The notes: generated by a model not told the origin, from the sequence alone. A stretch of 64,000 nt of DNA from JAQAZP01 sp965531145 (GCA_965531145.1 CBESOE010000007.1:11093-75092); one strand, 5' to 3'; shown: positions 16,549 through 26,039, counted from the stretch's first letter. Program-made: numbers and translations.

Positions 16549-18234
16549 ATGCTCAGATGCACGGGATCCGGCAACAACTCCTGGCGGCTGTTCTGTCTCC
16601 TGCTGACCGTCCTGCTGCCGGCCTGGGGCTGGCTTGCCGGCTGCGGTACCCCGCCCGCTGAACAACCGGCGGTGGAGGGCCCGGTGCGTGGCGGGACCAT
16701 GGTGGTGGGCTGGACCAACGACGCCGACGCGCTGAACCCGGTGGTCCAGCAGACCATGCTCGCCTCCCACGTCGATACCCTGATCTATCCCAACCCCACC
16801 ACCGAGGTCTTCGAGGACTGCCGCCTCACCGTACAGCCCCTGCTGGCCGAGAGCTGGACCTTCGGCGAGGACGGCCTGTCGCTGACCATGAAACTGCGCA
16901 CGGACGTGACCTGGGATGACGGTACGCCGGTCACCGCGGACGACGTGATCCTGACCAACCAGCTGATGGCCGATCCGGATTCGGCCAGCCCGCGTTTCAA
17001 CCAGACCGAGCGCATCGCCGCGGTGGAGAAGATCGACCAGCAAACGGTGCTCTTCCGTTTCACCGAGCCCTACGACCAGGAAACCCAGCTCTACCACGCA
17101 TCCCAGGACCTGCTGCCGGCGCACCTCTTCCGCGATGCCGACCGGAAGAACCTGCGCCGCCACCCGCTTAACGAAAACCCGGTGGGCGCCGGACCCTACC
17201 GGCTGGAACGCTGGGAGCGCAACCAGGAACTGGTGCTTTCCGCCAATGCCGAAGCCACCCTCACCGACCCGCCCTACATCGAGCGGGTGGTTTTCCGTGT
17301 TATCCCCGAGTACACCACCCGTCTCACCGAGTTGATCGTCGGGCGGTTGGACGTGATGGACGGACTGCAGCCGGAGGATGTGGATCGGCTGAAGCGGGAA
17401 AACCCCGAGATCCGCATCCTGCCCCGGGGCTGGCGTTTCATGGAATACGTGGCCTGGAACAACCTCGACCCGCTTTTCTCCGACCCGCGGGTGCGTCGGG
17501 CGCTGACCATGTGCATCGACCGTGACCTGCTGATCCAGGTGCTGCTCACCGGTGGCGGGGAGTGCTTTGGCCGGCCCTGCACCGGTACCATAACCCCGGA
17601 GCTCTGCGGGGCCTGCAACGAAAATATCGAGCCGCTGCCCCACGACCCGAAAGCGGCCCGGGCCATGCTCAACGACCTCGGTTGGAAGGACCGTGACGGC
17701 GATGGTGTGCTGGACAAGGACGGCCAGCCGTTCGCCTTCACCCTCAGGACCAGCGCCGGCAACCCGCGCCGCGAACAGGCCAGCGTATTGATCCAGGCCC
17801 AGCTCAGGGAAGCCGGCCTGGATGTGGAGCTGGAGCAGCTGGAGGGGGTGGTGTTGCACGAAAAGATGCGGAACAAGGACTTCCAGGCCGTGCTGAGCGG
17901 CTGGTCCGTGGGACTCTATGTCGAGCCGCGGTCCTTCTGGCACAGTGGCGACGAGTATGTCTACAACTTCACCTCCTACAGCAATGCCTCGGTGGACCGG
18001 CTGATCGAGGCCGGGGAGGGGGAGACCGACATCGAGGCGGCCAACGCCATCTGGCACGAGGTGCAGGAAATGATTTACGAAGATCAGCCTTACACCTTCC
18101 TCTACTGGGTGAACAATCTGATGGCGATCCACCAGCGGTTCGAAGGGGTGGAGGCCAACCTGCTCACTCCGCTCTACCACCTGGAGCGATGGTGGGAGAA
18201 CCCCGACTGGGAGCGTGAGTTGGACGGCAGTTAG
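16549..18234 (+). CDS. Peptide/nickel-type ABC transporter substrate-binding lipoprotein (SBP_bac_5)
   Basis: A 561-residue family 5 solute-binding protein. The lipobox WLAGC places the lipidated Cys near residue 31. The body shows the family's GGTMVVGWTNDADALNP start and an LRTDVTWDDGTPVTADDV segment, with GAGPYRLERWERN further on. Such proteins bind oligopeptides, dipeptides, nickel or glycans in the periplasm. ATG 16549 is chosen because GAAAGGGAGG ends at 16540 and only this start gives a signal peptide; the open frame further upstream overlaps the GT2 gene. DppB/DppC-like permeases follow directly. Confidence 0.9.
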   Translation: MLRCTGSGNNSWRLFCLLLTVLLPAWGWLAGCGTPPAEQPAVEGPVRGGTMVVGWTNDADALNPVVQQTMLASHVDTLIYPNPTTEVFEDCRLTVQPLLAESWTFGEDGLSLTMKLRTDVTWDDGTPVTADDVILTNQLMADPDSASPRFNQTERIAAVEKIDQQTVLFRFTEPYDQETQLYHASQDLLPAHLFRDADRKNLRRHPLNENPVGAGPYRLERWERNQELVLSANAEATLTDPPYIERVVFRVIPEYTTRLTELIVGRLDVMDGLQPEDVDRLKRENPEIRILPRGWRFMEYVAWNNLDPLFSDPRVRRALTMCIDRDLLIQVLLTGGGECFGRPCTGTITPELCGACNENIEPLPHDPKAARAMLNDLGWKDRDGDGVLDKDGQPFAFTLRTSAGNPRREQASVLIQAQLREAGLDVELEQLEGVVLHEKMRNKDFQAVLSGWSVGLYVEPRSFWHSGDEYVYNFTSYSNASVDRLIEAGEGETDIEAANAIWHEVQEMIYEDQPYTFLYWVNNLMAIHQRFEGVEANLLTPLYHLERWWENPDWERELDGS

Positions 18235-18260
18235 GGCCCGGGTAACTTGACGGAGGACGG

Positions 18261-19229
18261 ATGGTCCGCTTCATCCTCAAGAGACTGCTCCATGCCGTGC
18301 CGATTCTGCTCGGTGTCTCGATCCTTCTCTTTTTTGTCCTGCACCTCGCCCCCGGAGACCCGTCCAGCTACTACTTCAACCCCGACAGTTCACCGGAGAC
18401 CCAGGCCCGGATGGCGAAGAACCTCGGGCTGGACCAGCCGTTGGGTGTGCAGTTCCTGCGCTGGATCTCGGCCTTTGCCCGCTTTGACTTTCAATACTCG
18501 CTGATCCACCACCGGCCGGTGACCGGGCTGATCCTCGAGGCGCTGCCCCGGACCCTGGTCCTCTCTTCCGCCGCACTGCTGCTGATGTTCGGCGGCGGTA
18601 TCCTGCTGGGTGTGTTCTCCGCGGCCCGGCGCAACTCCCTGGCCGACCACGTGGTGAGCGTGGTTTCGCTCTTCTTCTACTCCATGCCTACCTTCTGGCT
18701 GGCCCTGATGCTGGTGCTGCTTTTTGCCCTGCTGCTGCCCATCATGCCCCCGTCCGGCCTCAGTTCGCCCAATGCCGACCTCTTGCCGCCCCTGCAGCGG
18801 CTGCTGGACCGCTTGTGGCACCTGGTGCTGCCGGCGCTGACCCTTGGCCTCTCCGGCGCGGCGGGTATCGCCCGTTACGCCCGGGGCAGCCTGCTGGAGG
18901 TCGCCGGCCAGGACTACATCCGCACGGCCCGGGCCAAAGGCCTCTCCGAACGCCAGGTACTTTTCAAGCACTCGCTGCGCAACGGGCTGATCCCGGTGAT
19001 CACCCTCTTCGGGCTCTCGCTGCCCTTCCTCTTCGGCGGCTCGGTGCTGGTGGAGTGGATCTTTGCCTGGCACGGCATGGGGTGGCTGATGGTCAGCGCC
19101 ATCGGCCAGCGGGATTACCCCCTGGTCATCGGCTGTACCTTCTTCTACAGCCTGATCGTGGTGCTGGGAAACCTGGTGGCTGACCTGCTGTACCGCGCGG
19201 CCGACCCGCGGATCAGGAGGCAGTCATGA
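18261..19229 (+). CDS. ABC transporter permease, DppB/OppB type
   Basis: A 322-residue inner-membrane permease with about six helices. It has the typical N terminus (RFILKRLLHAVPILLGVSIL), the HLAPGDP segment, and the EAA cytoplasmic loop YIRTARAKGLSERQVLFKH that docks the ATPase. It follows the binding-protein gene and its stop overlaps the DppC-like start by 4 bp. It should form the import pore with the next gene product. Confidence 0.92.
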   Translation: MVRFILKRLLHAVPILLGVSILLFFVLHLAPGDPSSYYFNPDSSPETQARMAKNLGLDQPLGVQFLRWISAFARFDFQYSLIHHRPVTGLILEALPRTLVLSSAALLLMFGGGILLGVFSAARRNSLADHVVSVVSLFFYSMPTFWLALMLVLLFALLLPIMPPSGLSSPNADLLPPLQRLLDRLWHLVLPALTLGLSGAAGIARYARGSLLEVAGQDYIRTARAKGLSERQVLFKHSLRNGLIPVITLFGLSLPFLFGGSVLVEWIFAWHGMGWLMVSAIGQRDYPLVIGCTFFYSLIVVLGNLVADLLYRAADPRIRRQS

Positions 19230-20074
19230 ACGGCCCATTTGCCCGGTTCAGGCAAAATCGAGTGGCCCTGGCCGGGCTGTGCCTGATCGTCACTATGTAT
19301 CTCGCTGCGCTGATGGCCCCGGTGCTGGCGCCCTACGCCCCCGACGAATCCATCGACCTGCTCAGCAACCGGAACTCGGCCCCTTCGGGCAGGCACATCC
19401 TGGGCACCGACCGCTACGCCCGGGACATCTTCAGCCGGCTGCTCTACGGTGCGCGGATCTCGCTCACCGTGGGGCTGGCGGCGGTGGGCCTCTCGCTGGT
19501 CATCGGTACCCTGGTGGGGCTGCTGGCCGGCCAGTTCGGCGGCTGGGTGGACAGCCTGCTGATGCGCCTGGTGGACCTGCTGATCTCCTTCCCCCGGCTG
19601 GTGCTGCTGCTGGCCGTGGCGGCGTTCTTCAATCGTTCGATCCTGCTGATCATGGTTCTGCTGGGCCTCACCGGCTGGATGACCACCGCCCGGGTGATCC
19701 GCGGCGAGATCCTCGCCCTGCGCGAGCGGGAGTTCGTCCTCGCCGCCGGCGCCCTGGGCGCTTCACCGTTCCGGGTGGCCTTCCGCCACCTGCTGCCAAA
19801 CTGCCTGGCGCCGCTGGTGGTCACCGCCACTCTGGGCCTGGGCCAGACCATCCTGGTGGAGGCGGGACTCAGCTTCCTTGGCCTGGGCGTGCCGCCGCCC
19901 ACCGCCAGCTGGGGGGCGATGGTCAACGAGGGGCGGCACCTGCTGCTGGAAGCGCCCTGGATCACCACCTTCCCCGGTCTGGCCATCGTTGGGGCCGTGC
20001 TCTGCTTCAACCTGGTGGGCGACGCCCTGCGGGATGCCTTCGATCCCCGCCTGGACGGGGTGAAGGAGGGATAG
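19226..20074 (+). CDS. ABC transporter permease, DppC/OppC type
   Basis: A 282-residue permease. HILGTDRYARDIFSRLLYGARISL and the EAA loop region with REFVLAAGALGASPFRVAFRH are hallmarks of DppC/OppC. It has about five to six membrane helices and pairs with the DppB-like protein. No DppD/DppF ATPase gene follows: the next gene is a glycosyltransferase and the next ATPase, at 21.4 kb, is of the MacB branch. The importer must therefore borrow ATPases encoded elsewhere. Confidence 0.92.
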   Translation: MNGPFARFRQNRVALAGLCLIVTMYLAALMAPVLAPYAPDESIDLLSNRNSAPSGRHILGTDRYARDIFSRLLYGARISLTVGLAAVGLSLVIGTLVGLLAGQFGGWVDSLLMRLVDLLISFPRLVLLLAVAAFFNRSILLIMVLLGLTGWMTTARVIRGEILALREREFVLAAGALGASPFRVAFRHLLPNCLAPLVVTATLGLGQTILVEAGLSFLGLGVPPPTASWGAMVNEGRHLLLEAPWITTFPGLAIVGAVLCFNLVGDALRDAFDPRLDGVKEG

Positions 20075-20082
20075 GCGGGGCG

Positions 20083-21186
20083 ATGAACGTTCTCTGCTAC
20101 GTCTCGGGGCACGGTTACGGGCACCTCACCCGGACCATCGCGTTGATCAACGCGATGGCCAGGCTTGACCCGGAAACCGGTTTCTTTGTCCGCACCACCG
20201 CACCCCGCTGGCTGCTGGAGGCCTGTGTCGCCGTCCCGGTGGAATACCGGGAGGTGACCATCGACGCCGGGGTGCTGGAACGGGGGTCCCTGCACCAGGA
20301 CTGCGAGGGGACCTTGGCCCACTGTGCGGAGATCCTCGGACAGCGAGACCGGATCATCGAACGGGAAGCCTCCTGGTGCTCCGCCCATCACATCTCGGTG
20401 ATCGTCAGCGACATCCCGCCCCTGGCCTCGGAGATCGGTGACCGGGCCGGCATTCCGGTGGTGGCCATGGGCAACTTTTCCTGGGACTACATCTACCAGC
20501 CCTGGGAGACGGCCAACCCACAGTACGCCGGACTGGTGGATGAGATCCGCGGGGCGTATGACAAAACCAGCCTGCTGCTGCGACTGCCCCTGGCCCACGA
20601 AATGGACGCCTTTCCCCGTCAGCGGGACATACCCTTCATCGCCCGGCGTCGCCGTTGGGCGGCAGGAGAGGGGAGAGGCCGGCTGGGAATTCCCGACCAC
20701 GAGTCACGGCCGCTGGCCCTGGTGGCCATGCGCATGGGTCACCACCTGGCGGACGCCACCAACCGGCTGGCCGCCGGTGGCGAGTTCGTGGTATTGACCT
20801 TTGATCACCGGGGCCTTCCACCGGCCGAAAACCTCAGGGTGGTGCCCCGGGAACTGCAGAACAGGTTTCCCGATGTGCTGGCCACGGCGGATGTCCTGAT
20901 CTCCAAGCTGGGATACAGCATGTGCGCCGAGACCGTGGCCGGCCGAACCCCGATTCTCTATGCCCCGCGGTTCGACTACCGCGAGCACGATGTGCTGGCC
21001 GCCGGTATCGGCCGCTACGTGCCGGCGTTGCCCATGCCCGAGGCCGATGACGGTGGCCGCAGCTGGCCCGAACTGCTGCACCGGTTGCTGGCCACGCCCA
21101 TGCCATCGGCCCCGCCGGTGGACGGCGCCGACACCGCCGCCCGCCTCGTCCTCCAGATGGGGACAGCTACCTGCTTGGCTAAGTGA
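20083..21186 (+). CDS. GT-B glycosyltransferase-like protein (L-arabinokinase N-domain/GT28-like)
   Basis: A 367-residue protein starting with VLCYVSGHGYGHLTRTIAL, the glycine-rich opening of GT28/GT1-like enzymes and of the N-terminal domain of plant L-arabinokinases. The C-terminal half has DVLATADVLISKLGYSMCAE and RTPILYAPR, a nucleotide-sugar-domain pattern. Function is inferred as glycosyl transfer. The start is ATG 20083, eight bp after dppC. The last eight or so codons (QMGTATCLAK) are encoded by a REP-like repeat arm, so the native C terminus has probably been replaced by repeat sequence. Confidence 0.75.
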   Translation: MNVLCYVSGHGYGHLTRTIALINAMARLDPETGFFVRTTAPRWLLEACVAVPVEYREVTIDAGVLERGSLHQDCEGTLAHCAEILGQRDRIIEREASWCSAHHISVIVSDIPPLASEIGDRAGIPVVAMGNFSWDYIYQPWETANPQYAGLVDEIRGAYDKTSLLLRLPLAHEMDAFPRQRDIPFIARRRRWAAGEGRGRLGIPDHESRPLALVAMRMGHHLADATNRLAAGGEFVVLTFDHRGLPPAENLRVVPRELQNRFPDVLATADVLISKLGYSMCAETVAGRTPILYAPRFDYREHDVLAAGIGRYVPALPMPEADDGGRSWPELLHRLLATPMPSAPPVDGADTAARLVLQMGTATCLAK

Positions 21187-21345
21187 TTGAAGCATAAGGA
21201 CAAAGGAAAACCGGGGACAGTTACCTCTTTAAGTGACATTCTGATAGGATGAGCTTCAATCGAATTGAATCGAATTGGTAACTGTCCCCCGTTTTTTTAA
21301 GCTGTTGATATAATGATACTTAACGTTTCAGGTAGCTGTCCCCAT
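21157..21345. repeat. Nested REP-like inverted repeats ('ggggacagYtacc' family)
   Basis: Four copies of a ggggacag(c/t)tacc core occur: two forward (21159-21172, 21213-21226) and two reversed (from 21277 and 21330). The outermost pair forms a perfect 17-nt inverted repeat (21157-21173 with 21329-21345), and the inner pair is near-perfect and ends in a T run at 21292-21298. The left arm lies inside the 3' end of the preceding CDS. The structure resembles a BIME/REP cluster and may also terminate transcription. I see no transposase nearby. Confidence 0.75.
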
Positions 21346-21418
21346 TTTTTCTGAAACACTGAAATCAGACTTGCGTATTGTATTATGACATAGGTACAAT
21401 TCACCGGAGGCTGATCTG

Positions 21419-22150
21419 ATGAGCGGAACGCAGGCGGGGCAGGAAAACGGCCTGATTTTCGACGCCCGGGGCCTGACCAAGGTCTACCACATGGGCGAGG
21501 TGGAGGTTCACGCCCTGCGTGGCGTGGATTTTCAGCTGCGTCAGTCGGAGTTCTCCGTGCTGCTGGGGCCCTCGGGCAGCGGCAAATCCACCCTGCTCAA
21601 CATCCTCGGCGGGTTGGATACCCCCACTGCCGGCCAGGTCTTTTACCGCGGCAAAGAGATCACCCTGGTGGGCGACGCCGAGCTGACTCAGTATCGCCGG
21701 CACCATGTCGGTTTTGTCTTCCAGTTCTACAACCTGATTCCCAGTCTCACCGCCCGGGAGAACGTGGCCCTGGTCACCGAGATCGTGCCCGAACCGCTGA
21801 CCCCGGTGGCGGCGCTGGAACTGGTGGGGTTGGGAGACCGGGTGGATCACTTCCCGTCCCAGCTCTCGGGCGGCGAGCAGCAGCGGGTGGCCATTGCCCG
21901 GGCCATCGCCAAACAGCCCGACGTGCTGCTCTGCGACGAGCCCACCGGCGCCCTGGACGTCTCTACCGGCATCGTGGTGCTGGAGGCCATCGAGACGGTG
22001 AACCGCGAGCTGGGCACCACCACCGCGGTGATCACCCACAACGCGGCCATTTCCGAGATGGCCGATACGGTGTTGCGGCTCTCCAACGGCAAGATCGCTT
22101 CGGTGGAGCACAACACGACCAAGATCCACCCCCGAGAGCTTCACTGGTGA
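21419..22150 (+). CDS. ABC transporter ATP-binding protein, MacB/LolD type
   Basis: A 243-residue ATPase with Walker A GPSGSGKST (50-58), signature LSGGE (149-153) and Walker B VLLCDEPTGALD (from 169), again the DEPTG(N/A)LD branch that drives FtsX-type permeases. The start ATG 21419 has GGAGG about 9 bp upstream. A possible promoter (TTGCGT, 18 bp, TACAAT at 21395) would leave almost no leader. It is followed 4 bp later by its permease and then by a MacA-like adaptor, so the three form a tripartite exporter. Confidence 0.9.
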   Translation: MSGTQAGQENGLIFDARGLTKVYHMGEVEVHALRGVDFQLRQSEFSVLLGPSGSGKSTLLNILGGLDTPTAGQVFYRGKEITLVGDAELTQYRRHHVGFVFQFYNLIPSLTARENVALVTEIVPEPLTPVAALELVGLGDRVDHFPSQLSGGEQQRVAIARAIAKQPDVLLCDEPTGALDVSTGIVVLEAIETVNRELGTTTAVITHNAAISEMADTVLRLSNGKIASVEHNTTKIHPRELHW

Positions 22151-22154
22151 CACC

Positions 22155-24518
22155 ATGCGACCGCTGAATCTCAAGCTGTTTCGCGACCTGTGGCAGATCA
22201 AGGGCCAGGCCCTGGCCATCAGCATGGTCATCGCCGCCGGGGTGGCGATGTTCGTGGCCTACATCAGCACCTTCCAGTCGCTGGACCTGACCCAGAACAC
22301 CTACTACGAGCGCTACCGCTTCGGCGACGTGTTCGCCTCGCTGAAGCGGGCCCCCCTGCGGCTCCGCGAGCGGATCGAGGAGATCCCAGGCGTGGCCCGG
22401 GTGGAGACCCGGGTCGTGGTGGGGGTGAACCTCGATGTGGAGGGATCCGAGGAGCCGCTCACCGGCCGGCTGATCTCGATTCCCGAGCTGGACCGGGCGA
22501 CGCTGAACGACGTCTTTCTGCGCAAGGGCCGCTACATCGAGCCCGACCGGCAGGACGAGGTGCTGGTCACCGAGGGGTTCGCCCTGGCCCACGGCCTGGA
22601 GCCGGGGGACAGCGTGGCCGCGGTGATCAACGGCCGCCGGCGCGAGCTGGAGATCGTCGGCATCGCCCTCTCACCGGAGTATGTCTACAACATTGCGCCC
22701 GGGGCGATGATGCCCGACGACAGCCGCTTCGGCATCTTCTGGATGGAGCAGAAAGCCCTATCCGCCGCCTTTGACATGGAGGGCGGTTTCAACGACGTCG
22801 CCCTCTCCTTGATGCCCGGGGCCCAGGAGGACGAGGTGATCACCCGCCTCGACCGCCTGCTGGAACCGTACGGCGGGCTGGGAGCCATTCCCCGCGCGCT
22901 CCAGCCGTCCCACTTCTACCTCGATGCCGAGCTGGCCGGCCTCAAGGGCGCCGGGCTGATGATCCCGGTAATCTTCTTTGCCGTGGCCGCTTTCCTGCTC
23001 AACGTGGTGTTGCTGCGCATCGTGGCCGTCCAGCGGCCGCAGATCGCCGCGCTCAAGGCGCTGGGCTACACCAACGTCGAGATCGGCATGCACTACACCG
23101 GCTGGAGCCTGGTGGTCTCGCTGGTGGGCGCCGTCATCGGGGTGGCCAGCGGCGCCTGGCTCGGTTCGGCCATGACCACGCTCTACGGCGATTTTTTCCG
23201 CTTCCCGATCCTCGACTACCGGCTGGCCCCCGCCGTGCTGGTGGGGGCGGTGGTGGTGAGCGTCATCGCCGCTGTGCTGGGCGCTTTCGGCTCGGTGAAG
23301 CGGGCGGTGAAGCTGCCCCCGGCCGAGGCCATGCGCCCCGAACCACCGTCGGGCTACGGTGTGAGCTGGGTCGAACGGCTGGGCCTCAAGCGGTTCTTCA
23401 GCCAGCCGGCTCGGATGATCATGCGCAACATCCAGCGGCGCCCCTGGCGCACCTTTGCTTCCATCACCGGCATCTCGTTCGGTGCGGCGATGATGGTGGT
23501 GGGGATGTTCTGGATCGACGCCATGGACCTGATGATGGACGTGCAGTACAACGTGGCCCAGCGCCAGGACATCACGGTCACCTTTGTGGAGCCGGCCTCT
23601 TCTCGCTCGCTGCACGAGATCGAGCGGATGCCCGGCGTGGTCTACGCCGAGACGCTCCGTTCGGTGCCGGTGCGGCTGCGCTACGGCCACCGCTCGCGCA
23701 TGGCTTCCATCACCGGCCTTGAAGCCGGGGCGCGTCTGAGCCGGGTGGTGAACACCGACTTCCGCCCGGTGACCATCCAGCCCCAGGGCCTGGTGCTCTC
23801 CTCCAAGATGGGTGAGATCCTGGGCGTGAAAGCCGGCGACGAACTGATCGTCGAGGTGCTGGAGGGCCGGCGGCCCAAACGCACGGTGCTGGTCACCGAG
23901 CTTGTGGACGAGTTCCTTGGCACCTCGGCCTACATGGAGAACTCGGCGCTCCATGCCATGTTGCGCGAGGGGCCAAGCCTCTCCGGAGCCTTTATCCAGG
24001 TCGATTCGATCCACGCCGATGAGCTCTACCGGCGGCTCAAGCTGGTGCCCTTTGTCGCCGGGGTGGCACTCAAGTCGGCGGCGGTGGACAGTTTCTACGA
24101 CACCATCGGCGAGAGCCTGGGCATCATGATCTTCTTCAATGTCCTCTTTGCCGGGATCATCGCCTTTGGCGTGGTCTACAACGCGGCACGGATCTCGCTT
24201 TCCGAGCGGGGCCGCGAGCTGGCCAGCCTGCGAGTGATGGGCTTCACGCGGGGGGAGATCTCCTTTATCCTGCTGGGGGAACTGGCCCTGGTGACCCTGG
24301 TCTCCCTGCCCGTGGGCATGGCGCTGGGTTACTGGCTGTCGGCGCTGGTGGTCACCGCTTACGACACCGAAGTGTACCGTTTTCCGCTGGTGGTCTCATC
24401 GAAAACATACGCCTACGCAGCGCTCACCGTGGGCGTGGCGGCGCTGATCTCCGGGGTGGTGGTCAAGCGTAAACTGAATAACCTCGATCTCGTTGAAGTT
24501 CTGAAGACCAGGGAGTGA
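22155..24518 (+). CDS. ABC exporter permease with two FtsX domains
   Basis: This 787-residue permease is about twice the length of MacB-type single-FtsX permeases. After an N-terminal helix (near 25) come a periplasmic domain, a first FtsX core (about 265-400), then a second helix-periplasmic-FtsX set (about 425-785) containing NAARISLSERGRELASLRVMGF and ending VVKRKLNNLDLVEVLKTRE. The layout is that of the LolE/YbbP-like 'DUF214' permeases. The substrate is unknown. It overlaps the adaptor start. Confidence 0.88.
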   Translation: MRPLNLKLFRDLWQIKGQALAISMVIAAGVAMFVAYISTFQSLDLTQNTYYERYRFGDVFASLKRAPLRLRERIEEIPGVARVETRVVVGVNLDVEGSEEPLTGRLISIPELDRATLNDVFLRKGRYIEPDRQDEVLVTEGFALAHGLEPGDSVAAVINGRRRELEIVGIALSPEYVYNIAPGAMMPDDSRFGIFWMEQKALSAAFDMEGGFNDVALSLMPGAQEDEVITRLDRLLEPYGGLGAIPRALQPSHFYLDAELAGLKGAGLMIPVIFFAVAAFLLNVVLLRIVAVQRPQIAALKALGYTNVEIGMHYTGWSLVVSLVGAVIGVASGAWLGSAMTTLYGDFFRFPILDYRLAPAVLVGAVVVSVIAAVLGAFGSVKRAVKLPPAEAMRPEPPSGYGVSWVERLGLKRFFSQPARMIMRNIQRRPWRTFASITGISFGAAMMVVGMFWIDAMDLMMDVQYNVAQRQDITVTFVEPASSRSLHEIERMPGVVYAETLRSVPVRLRYGHRSRMASITGLEAGARLSRVVNTDFRPVTIQPQGLVLSSKMGEILGVKAGDELIVEVLEGRRPKRTVLVTELVDEFLGTSAYMENSALHAMLREGPSLSGAFIQVDSIHADELYRRLKLVPFVAGVALKSAAVDSFYDTIGESLGIMIFFNVLFAGIIAFGVVYNAARISLSERGRELASLRVMGFTRGEISFILLGELALVTLVSLPVGMALGYWLSALVVTAYDTEVYRFPLVVSSKTYAYAALTVGVAALISGVVVKRKLNNLDLVEVLKTRE

Positions 24519-24526
24519 TCAATCAA

Positions 24527-25720
24527 ATGAAACCGAAGCGTAAAACCGTCATCATCTGGTCCATTGTCATCCTGCTGGTCCTGCTCCTGGCCTGGGCCAT
24601 GCGCCCCAAGCCGGTGGAAGCCGACTTTGCTTCCATCACGCGCGGTTCAATCCAGGTGACCATCGACGAGGAAGGGGAGACCCGGGTGCGCGACCGCTTC
24701 ACCGTGTCGGCGCCCATGGCCGGCCGTGTGCTGCGTATCGAGCTGGAGCCCGGTGAGCCGGTGGTGGGCGGCGAGACCGTGGTGGCCACCTTCAGGCCCA
24801 CCGATCCGGTGCTGCTGGATGCCCGCACCAGGGCCCAGAATGAGGCCCGGGTGGGGTCGGCCAAGGCCGCCCTGGGCACGGCCGAAGCCGAGGTCGAGCA
24901 GGCCCGGGCCGAACTGAATTATGCCCTTGGCGAGGAGAAGCGCTACCGCCGGCTGGCCGAGGACGGGTTCGTTTCCAGCGAGCGGCTGGAGAAGGCGGAG
25001 CTGGATGCGCGGACCAGGGAAAAGGGCCTCTCCGCCGCGGAGTTTTCAGTTCGTTCGGCCGAGCAGGAACTGGCCGTTGCCCGGGCATCGCTGGTGGAAG
25101 CCCCCAGGGCCGGCGACAAGCGGAACATCATCATCCGCGCCCCGGTGGACGGGGTGGTGCTGCAGCGCTTTCACTGGAGCGAGGGGGTGGTGCCGGTGGG
25201 CGAACCGCTGATCGAGATCGCCGACCCCGCCGACCTGGAGATCGTTTCCGACCTGCTCTCCTCCGATGCGGTGAAGGTCCGCCATGGCCAGAAGGTGCTC
25301 ATCGAGCGCTGGGGCGGGGAAAAGAACCTGGAGGGTGTGATCCGCCGCGTAGAGCCATACGGCTTCACCAAGTACTCCGCCCTGGGCGTGGAAGAGCAGC
25401 GGGTCAATGTCATCGTCGATTTCACCAATCCCCGGGAGGCATGGGCCGCCCTGGGGGATGGCTATCGGGTGGAACTGCGCATCGTGATCCAGGAGGCCGA
25501 TGACGTCCTGCTTGTGCCCACCAGCAGCCTCTTCCGCGTGGACGAGGACCAGGCCGTGTTTGCCGTGCGCGACGGCAAGGCCACGCTCACCACCGTGGAG
25601 ATCGGCAAGCGCAACGGCCTTCACGGCGAACTGCTCTCAGGCCTGGAGGAAGGCGCTACGGTTCTCGTGCATCCCGGTGATGCCATCGAGGACGGGGTGA
25701 AGGTGGCGGAGCGGTCGTGA
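24527..25720 (+). CDS. HlyD/MacA-like periplasmic adaptor
   Basis: A 397-residue membrane-fusion protein with an N-terminal anchor helix (about 8-26), a coiled-coil hairpin (about 90-195), a lipoyl half-motif with APVDGVVLQRFHWSEG, then beta-barrel and membrane-proximal domains ending in a LSGLEEGATVLVHPGD segment. It links an inner-membrane pump to an outer-membrane channel; here the partner is the preceding ABC ATPase/permease. No TolC-like gene follows. ATG 24527 is preferred; GTG 24515, overlapping the permease stop, is an alternative. A diverged remnant of the same C-terminal segment lies at 26271-26342. Confidence 0.87.
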   Translation: MKPKRKTVIIWSIVILLVLLLAWAMRPKPVEADFASITRGSIQVTIDEEGETRVRDRFTVSAPMAGRVLRIELEPGEPVVGGETVVATFRPTDPVLLDARTRAQNEARVGSAKAALGTAEAEVEQARAELNYALGEEKRYRRLAEDGFVSSERLEKAELDARTREKGLSAAEFSVRSAEQELAVARASLVEAPRAGDKRNIIIRAPVDGVVLQRFHWSEGVVPVGEPLIEIADPADLEIVSDLLSSDAVKVRHGQKVLIERWGGEKNLEGVIRRVEPYGFTKYSALGVEEQRVNVIVDFTNPREAWAALGDGYRVELRIVIQEADDVLLVPTSSLFRVDEDQAVFAVRDGKATLTTVEIGKRNGLHGELLSGLEEGATVLVHPGDAIEDGVKVAERS

Positions 25721-25796
25721 CCCCGGACCACATCAAGGAGTATTTGAGAGGGTTCATCAACGCCGTGATTAGATCCGTGCGTAGCTTTTCCTATCC

Positions 25797-26039
25797 TTAA
25801 CGATCCCTGCCGATTTTTCTACGCAGTCCATACAGACCGGCAATGCCACTGCCCAGGAGAATCATCGTCGCCGGTTCGGGGACCGGGGTCGGTGATGCAT
25901 GGGTAGGCCGCTTTGAGCCGCCAGGGCCGGTCTGGTTGCCGAATCCGTCATAACTGTCTGCCATCACCACTGTTTGACCGATCAGGAGAATCCCCAGAAC
26001 CAGTAACAGCACCATCATGAGTTGATGCGAATGACTCAT
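25797..26039 (-). CDS. Small PEP-CTERM sorting-domain protein
   Basis: An 80-residue exported protein. The signal peptide (LMMVLLLVLGILLIGQTVVMADS) is followed by a short Gly/Ser/Thr/Pro-rich mature part. The C terminus is a textbook PEP-CTERM: VPEPATM, a hydrophobic helix and a basic end (LRRKIGRDR). Exosortase cleaves such tails during surface export in EPS-producing Gram-negatives. ATG 26037-26039 is chosen because GGGGAGG precedes it and gives a proper signal peptide. A perfect sigma54 element stands about 80 bp upstream. Only about 40 mature residues remain after processing, which is very small for this class. Confidence 0.88.
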   Translation of the reverse strand: MSHSHQLMMVLLLVLGILLIGQTVVMADSYDGFGNQTGPGGSKRPTHASPTPVPEPATMILLGSGIAGLYGLRRKIGRDR

